Shown piece by piece: positions 56,126 to 64,000 of a stretch of 64,000 nt of DNA. Every line of letters starts with the position of its first letter. Position 1 is the first letter of the stretch. Source of the stretch: Siphonodentalium dalli (Eukaryota > Mollusca > Scaphopoda > Gadilida > Siphonodentaliidae); the NCBI GenBank assembly GCA_032622095.1, contig CP136064.1, positions 252,590,484-252,654,483 on the forward strand, written 5' to 3'. Under the pieces are notes generated by a model that ran no database searches, was not told where the DNA came from, and saw only the letters and a list, made by a program, of their open reading frames with translations. The translations under genes were made by a program, and so were the position numbers.

Positions 56126-56197
56126 AGCAGAGTGGCGCAGTGGTAGCGTGCTGGGCCCATAACCCAGAGGTCCGAGGATCGAAACCTCGCTCTGCTA
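56126..56197 (+). tRNA. Initiator tRNA-Met(CAT)
   Basis: Consensus copy. Confidence 0.97.
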
Positions 56198-56485
56198 ATA
56201 TTTTCGTCAAGGGGAGAGGAAGGAAGAATTATAACTTTGTTTGAAAGTAAATACAGTAAGAATGTGCGTGTGTGTTTTAATGTTTATATTAAAATATGGT
56301 TTTATTTATTATTGCTAGCAAATTAAAAAAAACGCTTCTTAAATGAATCGTGCACATGCATTTCAAGGGAGACTCGAAATGCATGACTTGTCCAGTCTAT
56401 CGTTATAAAGTTCAAAGTCGCGTTGACTTCTCGACAACAAATGTGCTAGCTGCTCAAGAAGCTAAATTTGCGTTCATATCTCGCC

Positions 56486-56556
56486 GCATCGGTGGTTCAG
56501 TGGTAGAATGCTCGCCTGCCACGCGGGCGACCCGGGTTCGATTCCCGGCCGATGCA
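56486..56556 (+). tRNA. tRNA-Gly(GCC)
   Basis: Consensus copy. Confidence 0.97.
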
Positions 56557-56718
56557 AAATAAGTTTTTTTCACTGATTTTGTTTGTGGATATCCACCTCA
56601 TTTTGGACTATGCAGTTTAATTGGGAACTTGAGAAAAACAAATTTCATTGGCACATAAATTTGTTTAAAGAAAACGGACGGACTTGCGATTCGCATTTCA
56701 TCGAGCAAAATTACTGTT

Positions 56719-56801
56719 GTCAGAAGTGGGATTCGAACCCACGCCGGGAAGACCCGACTGCGACCTGAACGCAGCGCCTTAGACCACTCGGCCATCCTGA
56801 C
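56719..56801 (-). tRNA. tRNA-Leu(CAG)
   Basis: Consensus copy. Confidence 0.97.
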
Positions 56802-56960
56802 TACAGAAAGACTGCAACAGTATCCTGCTCAAAGTGAGACAATGGTATTGTGGATATATTTTAGTTCCCTTCTGGCTGTCGTTGCATTCTTAACGCACAC
56901 ATCCGATTGCTGATTTTTTGGTGGGTATATGATAAATGTACGTGATTCTATATAGTTATA

Positions 56961-57013
56961 TATCATGCAAGATTCCCATTCTTGCGACCCGGGTTCGATT
57001 CCCGGGCGGCGCA
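56961..57013 (+). pseudogene. tRNA-Gly(CCC) 3' fragment (53 nt)
   Basis: Lacks the first 18 nt (5' acceptor strand and A box); the deletion joint is TATATATCATGC. Confidence 0.93.
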
Positions 57014-57123
57014 TATCTACTTTTTCAGTTAAATATGACAGGCCATAATTTAGCTGACATTTCTAATGGATTCAATTTTTAACAGAGGAATGTCATTTTA
57101 GAAAACCACCATTATTACCATGG

Positions 57124-57195
57124 AGCAGAGTGGCGCAGTGGTAGCGTGCTGGGCCCATAACCCAGAGGTCCGAGGATCGAAACCTCGCTCTGCTA
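57124..57195 (+). tRNA. Initiator tRNA-Met(CAT)
   Basis: Consensus copy. Confidence 0.97.
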
Positions 57196-57483
57196 ATATT
57201 TTCGTCAAGGGGAGAGGAAGGAAGAATTATCACTTTGTTTGAAAGTAAATACAGTAAGAATGTGCGTGTGTGTTTTAATGTTTATATTAAAATATGGTTT
57301 TATTTATTATTGCTAGCAAATTAAAAAAAACGCTTCTTAAATGAATCGTGCACATGCATTTCAAGGGAGACTCGAAATGCATGACTTGTCCAGTCTATCG
57401 TTATAAAGTTCAAAGTCGCGTTGACTTCTCGACAACAAATGTGCTAGCTGCTCAAGAAGCTAAATTTGCGTTCATATCTCGCC

Positions 57484-57554
57484 GCATCGGTGGTTCAGTG
57501 GTAGAATGCTCGCCTGCCACGCGGGCGACCCGGGTTCGATTCCCGGCCGATGCA
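57484..57554 (+). tRNA. tRNA-Gly(GCC)
   Basis: Consensus copy. Confidence 0.97.
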
Positions 57555-57716
57555 AAATAAGTTTTTTTCACTGATTTTGTTTGTGGATATCCACCTCATT
57601 TTGGACTATGCAGTTTAATTGGGAACTTGAGAAAAACAAATTTTATTGGCACATAAATTTGTTTAAAGAAAACGGACGGACTTGCGATTCGCATTTCATC
57701 GAGCAAAATTACTGTT

Positions 57717-57799
57717 GTCAGAAGTGGGATTCGAACCCACGCCGGGAAGACCCGACTGCGACCTGAACGCAGCGCCTTAGATCACTCGGCCATCCTGAC
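57717..57799 (-). tRNA. tRNA-Leu(CAG), D-loop variant
   Basis: GAGTGGTC became GAGTGATC, altering one of the conserved D-loop Gs within the A box. Confidence 0.93.
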
Positions 57800-57958
57800 T
57801 ACAGAAAGACTGCAACAGTATCCTGCTCAAAGTGAGACAATGGTATTGTGGATATATTTTAGTTCCCTTCTGGCTGTCGTTGCATTCTTAACGCACACAT
57901 CCGATTGCTGATTATTTGGTGGGTATATGATAAATGTACGTGATTCTATATAGTTATA

Positions 57959-58011
57959 TATCATGCAAGATTCCCATTCCTGCGACCCGGGTTCGATTCC
58001 CGGGCGGCGCA
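57959..58011 (+). pseudogene. tRNA-Gly(CCC) 3' fragment
   Basis: Same truncation; TCTTG has also become TCCTG. Confidence 0.93.
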
Positions 58012-58112
58012 TATCTACTTTTTCAGTTAAATATGACAGGCCATAATTTAGCTGACATTTCAAATGGATTCAATTTTTAACAGAGGAATGTCATTTTAGA
58101 AAACCAGAGTGG

Positions 58113-58184
58113 AGCAGAGTGGCGCAGTGGTAGCGTGCTGGGCCCATAACCCAGAGGTCCGAGGATCGAAACCTCGCTCTGCTA
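58113..58184 (+). tRNA. Initiator tRNA-Met(CAT)
   Basis: Gene consensus; shortened spacer AGAGTGG upstream. Confidence 0.97.
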
Positions 58185-58472
58185 ATATTTTCGTCAAGGG
58201 GAGAGGAAGGAAGAATTATCACTTTGTTTGAAAGTAAATACAGTAAGAATGTGCGTGTGTGTTTTAATGTTTATATTAAAATATGGTTTTATTTATTATT
58301 GCTAGCAAATTAAAAAAAACGCTTCTTAAATGAATCGTGCACATGCATTTCAAGGGAGACTCGAAATGCATGACTTGTCCAGTCTATCGTTATAAAGTTC
58401 AAAGTCGCGTTGACTTCTCGACAACAAATGTGCTAGCTGCTCAAGAAGCTAAATTTGCGTTCATATCTCGCC

Positions 58473-58543
58473 GCATCGGTGGTTCAGTGGTAGAATGCTC
58501 GCCTGCCACGCGGGCGACCCGGGTTCGAATCCCGGCCGATGCA
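58473..58543 (+). tRNA. tRNA-Gly(GCC)
   Basis: T loop TTCGAAT instead of TTCGATT; compatible with function. Confidence 0.96.
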
Positions 58544-58705
58544 AAATAAGTTTTTTTCACTGATTTTGTTTGTGGATATCCACCTCATTTTGGACTATGC
58601 AGTTTAATTGGGAACTTGAGAAAAACAAATTTCATTGGCACATAAATTTGTTTAAAGAAAACGGACGGACTTGCGATTCGCATTTCATCGAGCAAAATTA
58701 CTGTT

Positions 58706-58788
58706 GTCAGAAGTGGGATTCGAACCCACGCCGGGAAGACCCGACTGCGACCTGAACGCAGCGCCTTAGACCACTCGGCCATCCTGAC
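58706..58788 (-). tRNA. tRNA-Leu(CAG)
   Basis: Consensus copy. Confidence 0.97.
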
Positions 58789-58947
58789 TACAGAAAGACT
58801 GCAACAGTATCTTGCTCAAAGTGAGACAATGGTATTGTGGATATATTTTAGTTCCCTTCTGGCTGTCGTTGCATTCTTAACGCACACATCCGATTGCTGA
58901 TTTTTTGGTGGGTATATGATAAATGTACGTGATTCTATATAGTTATA

Positions 58948-59000
58948 TATCATGCAAGATTCCCATTCTTGCGACTCGGGTTCGATTCCCGGGCGGCGCA
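58948..59000 (+). pseudogene. tRNA-Gly(CCC) 3' fragment
   Basis: Same truncation; GACCCGGG is GACTCGGG here. Confidence 0.93.
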
Positions 59001-59110
59001 TATCTACTTTTTCAGTTAAATATGACAGGCCATAATTTAGCTGACATTTCTAATGGATTCAATTTTTAACAGAGGAATGTCATTTTAGAAAACCACCATT
59101 ATTACCATGG

Positions 59111-59182
59111 AGCAGAGTGGCGCAGTGGTAGCGTGCTGGGCCCATAACCCAGAGGTCCGAGGATCGAAACCTCGCTCTGCTA
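59111..59182 (+). tRNA. Initiator tRNA-Met(CAT)
   Basis: Consensus copy. Confidence 0.97.
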
Positions 59183-59470
59183 ATATTTTCGTCAAGGGGA
59201 GAGGAAGGAAGAATTATCACTTTGTTTGAAAGTAAATACAGTAAGAATGTGCGTGTGTGTTTTAATGTTTATATTAAAATATGGTTTTATTTATTATTGC
59301 TAGCAAATTAAAAAAAACGCTTCTTAAATGAATCGTGCACATGCATTTCAAGGGAGACTCGAAATGCATGACTTGTCCAGTCTATCGTTATAAAGTTCAA
59401 AGTCGCGTTGACTTCTCGACAACAAATGTGCTAGCTGCTCAAGAAGCTAAATTTGCGTTCATATCTCGCC

Positions 59471-59541
59471 GCATCGGTGGTTCAGTGGTAGAATGCTCGC
59501 CTGCCACGCGGGCGACCCGGGTTCGATTCCCGGCCGATGCA
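59471..59541 (+). tRNA. tRNA-Gly(GCC)
   Basis: Consensus copy. Confidence 0.97.
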
Positions 59542-59703
59542 AAATAAGTTTTTTTCACTGATTTTGTTTGTGGATATCCACCTCATTTTGGACTATGCAG
59601 TTTAATTGGGAACTTGAGAAAAACAAATTTCATTGGCACATAAATTTGTTTAAAGAAAACGGACGGACTTGCGATTCGCATTTCATCGAGCAAAATTACT
59701 GTT

Positions 59704-59786
59704 GTCAGAAGTGGGATTCGAACCCACGCCGGGAAGACCCGACTGCGACCTGAACGCAGCGCCTTAGACCACTCGGCCATCCTGAC
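59704..59786 (-). tRNA. tRNA-Leu(CAG)
   Basis: Consensus copy. Confidence 0.97.
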
Positions 59787-59945
59787 TACAGAAAGACTGC
59801 AACAGTATCCTGCTCAAAGTGAGACAATGGTATTGTGGATATATTTTAGTTCCCTTCTGGCTGTCGTTGCATTCTTAACGCACACATCCGATTGCTGATT
59901 ATTTGGTGGGTATATGATAAATGTACGTGATTCTATATAGTTATA

Positions 59946-59998
59946 TATCATGCAAGATTCCCATTCCTGCGACCCGGGTTCGATTCCCGGGCGGCGCA
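59946..59998 (+). pseudogene. tRNA-Gly(CCC) 3' fragment
   Basis: Same truncation, TCCTG variant. Confidence 0.93.
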
Positions 59999-60098
59999 TA
60001 TCTACTTTTTCAGTTAAATATGACAGGCCATAATTTAGCTGACATTTCTAATGGATTCAATTTTTAACAGAGGAATGTCATTTTAGATATCAGAGTGG

Positions 60099-60170
60099 AG
60101 CAGAGTGGCGCAGTGGTAGCGTGCTGGGCCCATAACCCAGAGGTCCGAGGATCGAAACCTCGCTCTGCTA
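60099..60170 (+). tRNA. Initiator tRNA-Met(CAT)
   Basis: Gene consensus; spacer variant AGATATCAGAGTGG upstream. Confidence 0.97.
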
Positions 60171-60458
60171 ATATTTTCGTCAAGGGGAGAGGAAGGAAGA
60201 ATTATCACTTTGTTTGAAAGTAAATACAGTAAGAATGTGCGTGTGTGTTTTAATGTTTATATTAAAATATGGTTTTATTTATTATTGCTAGCAAATTAAA
60301 AAAAACGCTTCTTAAATGAATCGTGCACATGCATTTCAAGGGAGACTCGAAATGCATGACTTGTCCAGTCTATCGTTATAAAGTTCAAAGTCGCGTTGAC
60401 TTCTCGACAACAAATGTGCTAGCTGCTCAAGAAGCTAAATTTGCGTTCATATCTCGCC

Positions 60459-60529
60459 GCATCGGTGGTTCAGTGGTAGAATGCTCGCCTGCCACGCGGG
60501 CGACCCGGGTTCGATTCCCGGCCGATGCA
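60459..60529 (+). tRNA. tRNA-Gly(GCC)
   Basis: Consensus copy. Confidence 0.97.
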
Positions 60530-60691
60530 AAATAAGTTTTTTTCACTGATTTTGTTTGTGGATATCCACCTCATTTTGGACTATGCAGTTTAATTGGGAA
60601 CTTGAGAAAAACAAATTTCATTGGCACATAAATTTGTTTAAAGAAAACGGACGGACTTGCGATTCGCATTTCATCGAGCAAAATTACTGTT

Positions 60692-60774
60692 GTCAGAAGT
60701 GGGATTCGAACCCACGCCGGGAAGACCCGACTGCGACCTGAACGCAGCGCCTTAGACCACTCGGCCATCCTGAC
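60692..60774 (-). tRNA. tRNA-Leu(CAG)
   Basis: Consensus copy. Confidence 0.97.
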
Positions 60775-60933
60775 TACAGAAAGACTGCAACAGTATCCTG
60801 CTCAAAGTGAGACAATGGTATTGTGGATATATTTTAGTTCCCTTCTGGCTGTCGTTGCATTCTTAACGCACACATCCGATTGCTGATTATTTGGTGGGTA
60901 TATGATAAATGTACGTGATTCTATATAGTTATA

Positions 60934-60986
60934 TATCATGCAAGATTCCCATTCCTGCGACCCGGGTTCGATTCCCGGGCGGCGCA
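60934..60986 (+). pseudogene. tRNA-Gly(CCC) 3' fragment
   Basis: Same truncation, TCCTG variant. Confidence 0.93.
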
Positions 60987-61086
60987 TATCTACTTTTTCA
61001 GTTAAATATGACAGGCCATAATTTAGCTGACATTTCTAATGGATTCAATTTTTAACAGAGGAATGTCATTTTAGATATCAGAGTGG

Positions 61087-61158
61087 AGCAGAGTGGCGCA
61101 GTGGTAGCGTGCTGGGCCCATAACCCAGAGGTCCGAGGATCGAAACCTCGCTCTGCTA
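61087..61158 (+). tRNA. Initiator tRNA-Met(CAT)
   Basis: Gene consensus; AGATATCAGAGTGG spacer as in the preceding unit. Confidence 0.97.
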
Positions 61159-61446
61159 ATATTTTCGTCAAGGGGAGAGGAAGGAAGAATTATCACTTTG
61201 TTTGAAAGTAAATACAGTAAGAATGTGCGTGTGTGTTTTAATGTTTATATTAAAATATGGTTTTATTTATTATTGCTAGCAAATTAAAAAAAACGCTTCT
61301 TAAATGAATCGTGCACATGCATTTCAAGGGAGACTCGAAATGCATGACTTGTCCAGTCTATCGTTATAAAGTTCAAAGTCGCGTTGACTTCTCGACAACA
61401 AATGTGCTAGCTGCTCAAGAAGCTAAATTTGCGTTCATATCTCGCC

Positions 61447-61517
61447 GCATCGGTGGTTCAGTGGTAGAATGCTCGCCTGCCACGCGGGCGACCCGGGTTC
61501 GATTCCCGGCCGATGCA
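61447..61517 (+). tRNA. tRNA-Gly(GCC)
   Basis: Consensus copy. Confidence 0.97.
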
Positions 61518-61679
61518 AAATAAGTTTTTTTCACTGATTTTGTTTGTGGATATCCACCTCATTTTGGACTATGCAGTTTAATTGGGAACTTGAGAAAAAC
61601 AAATTTCATTGGCACATAAATTTGTTTAAAGAAAACGGACGGACTTGCGATTCGCATTTCATCGAGCAAAATTACTGTT

Positions 61680-61762
61680 GTCAGAAGTGGGATTCGAACC
61701 CACGCCGGGAAGACCCGACTGCGACCTGAACGCAGCGCCTTAGACCACTCGGCCATCCTGAC
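61680..61762 (-). tRNA. tRNA-Leu(CAG)
   Basis: Consensus copy. Confidence 0.97.
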
Positions 61763-61921
61763 TACAGAAAGACTGCAACAGTATCCTGCTCAAAGTGAGA
61801 CAATGGTATTGTGGATATATTTTAGTTCCCTTCTGGCTGTCGTTGCATTCTTAACGCACACATCCGATTGCTGATTATTTGGTGGGTATATGATAAATGT
61901 ACGTGATTCTATATAGTTATA

Positions 61922-61974
61922 TATCATGCAAGATTCCCATTACTGCGACCCGGGTTCGATTCCCGGGCGGCGCA
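61922..61974 (+). pseudogene. tRNA-Gly(CCC) 3' fragment
   Basis: Same truncation; TCTTG is TACTG here. Confidence 0.93.
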
Positions 61975-62075
61975 TATCTACTTTTTCAGTTAAATATGAC
62001 AGGCCATAATTTAGCTGACATTTCAAATGGATTCAATTTTTAACAGAGGAATGTCATTTTAGAAAACCAGAGTGG

Positions 62076-62147
62076 AGCAGAGTGGCGCAGTGGTAGCGTG
62101 CTGGGCCCATAACCCAGAGGTCCGAGGATCGAAACCTCGCTCTGCTA
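62076..62147 (+). tRNA. Initiator tRNA-Met(CAT)
   Basis: Gene consensus; short AGAGTGG spacer. Confidence 0.97.
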
Positions 62148-62435
62148 ATATTTTCGTCAAGGGGAGAGGAAGGAAGAATTATCACTTTGTTTGAAAGTAA
62201 ATACAGTAAGAATGTGCGTGTGTGTTTTAATGTTTATATTAAAATATGGTTTTATTTATTATTGCTAGCAAATTAAAAAAAACGCTTCTTAAATGAATCG
62301 TGCACATGCATTTCAAGGGAGACTCGAAATGCATGACTTGTCCAGTCTATCGTTATAAAGTTCAAAGTCGCGTTGACTTCTCGACAACAAATGTGCTAGC
62401 TGCTCAAGAAGCTAAATTTGCGTTCATATCTCGCC

Positions 62436-62506
62436 GCATCGGTGGTTCAGTGGTAGAATGCTCGCCTGCCACGCGGGCGACCCGGGTTCGATTCCCGGCC
62501 GATGCA
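62436..62506 (+). tRNA. tRNA-Gly(GCC)
   Basis: Consensus copy. Confidence 0.97.
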
Positions 62507-62668
62507 AAATAAGTTTTTTTCACTGATTTTGTTTGTGGATATCCACCTCATTTTGGACTATGCAGTTTAATTGGGAACTTGAGAAAAACAAATTTCATTG
62601 GCACATAAATTTGTTTAAAGAAAACGGACGGACTTGCGATTCGTATTTCATCGAGCAAAATTACTGTT

Positions 62669-62751
62669 GTCAGAAGTGGGATTCGAACCCACGCCGGGAA
62701 GACCCGACTGCGACCTGAACGCAGCGCCTTAGACCACTCGGCCATCCTGAC
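62669..62751 (-). tRNA. tRNA-Leu(CAG)
   Basis: Consensus copy. Confidence 0.97.
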
Positions 62752-63020
62752 TACAGAAAGACTGCAACAGTATCCTGCTCAAAGTGAGACAATGGTATTG
62801 TGGATATATTTTAGTTCCCTTCTGGCTGTCGTTGCATTCTTAACGCACACATCCGATTGCTGATTTTTTGGTGGGTATATGATAAATGTACGTGATTCTA
62901 TATAGTTATATTATGGCTATTAAGTTTTCATAAACAGGCCTTCTTGGACATAAAACATAATTTTATATTTTGTTTTCAAATCAGCGAAAATGCGTTATGA
63001 AGAGCACTGTTTTCATTACT

Positions 63021-63093
63021 GTCCCAGTAGCTCAGTGGATAGAGCGCTGGACTTCTAATCCAGAGGCCGTGGGTTCGATCCCCACCTGGGATG
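63021..63093 (+). tRNA. tRNA-Arg(TCT), normal D loop
   Basis: 73-nt form, AGTGG variant; full-length units resume here. Confidence 0.95.
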
Positions 63094-63217
63094 CACAGAT
63101 ATTTTTAAATCTTGGAATCAAAATTCGGTCGTCGTGCCTTGCTGACCTGCAAAGCGATTGTTGACAAACTGTTGAATAACGAATATAATGTCTTATAAAA
63201 TGGTGTATTTATCGTAA

Positions 63218-63288
63218 GCGCCGCTGGTGTAGTGGTATCATGCAAGATTCCCATTCTTGCGACCCGGGTTCGATTCCCGGGCGGCGCA
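63218..63288 (+). tRNA. tRNA-Gly(CCC)
   Basis: Consensus copy. Confidence 0.96.
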
Positions 63289-63398
63289 TATCTACTTTTT
63301 CAGTTAAATATGACAGGCCATAATTTAGCTGACATTTCTAATGGATTCAATTTTTAACAGAGGAATGTCATTTTAGAAAACCACCATTATTACCATGG

Positions 63399-63470
63399 AG
63401 CAGAGTGGCGCAGTGGTAGCGTGCTGGGCCCATAACCCAGAGGTCCGAGGATCGAAACCTCGCTCTGCTA
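63399..63470 (+). tRNA. Initiator tRNA-Met(CAT)
   Basis: Consensus copy. Confidence 0.97.
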
Positions 63471-63758
63471 ATATTTTCGTCAAGGGGAGAGGAAGGAAGA
63501 ATTATCATTTTGTTTGAAAGTAAATACAGTAAGAATGTGCGTGTGTGTTTTAATGTTTATATTAAAATATGGTTTTATTTATTATTGCTAGCAAATTAAA
63601 AAAACCGCTTCTTAAATGAATCGTGCACATGCATTTCAAGGGAGACTCGAAATGCATGACTTGTCCAGTCTATCGTTATAAAGTTCAAAGTCGCGTTGAC
63701 TTCTCGACAACAAATGTGCTAGCTGCTCAAGAAGCTAAATTTGCGTTCATATCTCGCC

Positions 63759-63829
63759 GCATCGGTGGTTCAGTGGTAGAATGCTCGCCTGCCACGCGGG
63801 CGACCCGGGTTCGATTCCCGGCCGATGCA
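63759..63829 (+). tRNA. tRNA-Gly(GCC)
   Basis: Consensus copy. Confidence 0.97.
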
Positions 63830-63991
63830 AAATAAGTTTTTTTCACTGATTTTGTTTGTGGATATCCACCTCATTTTGGACTATGCAGTTTAATTGGGAA
63901 CTTGAGAAAAACAAATTTCATTGCCACATAAATTTGTTTAAAGAAAACGGACGGACTTGCGATTCGCATTTCATCGAGCAAAATTACTGTT

Positions 63992-64000
63992 GTCAGAAGT
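63992..64000 (-). tRNA. tRNA-Leu(CAG), cut by window end
   Basis: Only the 3'-terminal 9 nt of the gene are in the window. Confidence 0.85.

Larger units (their letters stand above)
56942..62906. repeat. Block of six short (~0.99 kb) array units lacking tRNA-Arg
   Basis: In six consecutive units the sequence jumps from the spacer upstream of Arg straight into Gly(CCC) at its residue 19, with TA-rich microhomology at the joint. Each unit keeps only initiator Met, Gly(GCC) and Leu intact. Two sub-types exist: units with the usual spacer before iMet (57124, 59111) and units with a ~10-bp shorter AGAGTGG-type spacer (58113, 60099, 61087, 62076). The identical joint in all six indicates one deletion followed by amplification. 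Confidence 0.93.
39050..64000. repeat. Right part of the tandem five-gene tRNA array
   Basis: Continues the left array after the insertion and runs to the window end. Distances between successive initiator tRNAs from 40349 are 1291, 1331, 1337, 1322, 1291, 1291, 1323, 1291, 1323, 1323, 1323, 1331, 998, 989, 998, 988, 988, 989 and 1323 bp. The size classes come from three discrete events: an 8-nt insertion in Arg, a 32-bp deletion after Gly(CCC), and a ~325-bp deletion removing Arg and part of Gly(CCC). A 6-bp TATATA insertion near 43294 makes the 1337-bp unit. Confidence 0.97.

Noticed and set aside
39050-64000. CRISPR-like or satellite array
   Set aside because: The repeats are ~1-1.3 kb and made of recognisable tRNA genes, not short repeats with unique spacers.

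Overview
The window is eukaryotic nuclear DNA, most likely from a marine invertebrate animal; the species cannot be fixed from sequence alone. The reasons are Pol III style tRNA genes without encoded CCA, a eukaryotic initiator tRNA-Met, a spliced gene with consensus introns that resembles the animal SAMD3 family, AT-rich non-coding DNA and many metazoan-type MITEs.

Layout. (1) 1-3393 and 39050-64000 are two halves of one tandem tRNA-gene array. The full repeat unit is 1.29-1.34 kb and carries five tRNA genes: Arg(TCT)+, Gly(CCC)+, initiator Met(CAT)+, Gly(GCC)+ and Leu(CAG)-. I count 101 complete tRNA genes plus truncated, split and window-edge copies. Units differ by discrete markers: an 8-nt D-loop insertion in Arg, a 32-bp spacer deletion, and a ~325-bp deletion that makes a block of six ~0.99-kb units lacking Arg.

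(2) 3394-39049 is one 35,656-bp insertion that splits an initiator tRNA-Met gene inside its anticodon. It has near-perfect 22-bp terminal inverted repeats (CACTCTTAT...), a 2-bp CA target duplication, and dense subterminal arrays of ACACA/TGTGT motifs at both ends. It contains an 805-aa C2H2-finger transposase of the CACTA/CMC-Plavaka type (12112-14529) and an eight-exon gene (21745-33742, 503 aa) for a SAMD3-like protein. The rest is large introns and nested non-autonomous elements: TTAA-flanked MITEs, a hAT MITE with an 8-bp duplication, mariner-like palindromes, and foldbacks with minisatellite arms.

How it fits together. The ends, subterminal motifs and transposase describe a giant cut-and-paste element. 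The SAM-domain gene lies wholly inside it and may be a second element-encoded protein, comparable in role to the DNA-binding TnpA that accompanies TnpD in plant En/Spm; that role is inference. Both halves of the split tRNA still match intact copies exactly, which suggests the whole 35.7-kb unit moved recently, although gene conversion within the array could give the same look. The tRNA array tolerates the insertion because more than twenty intact initiator genes remain.
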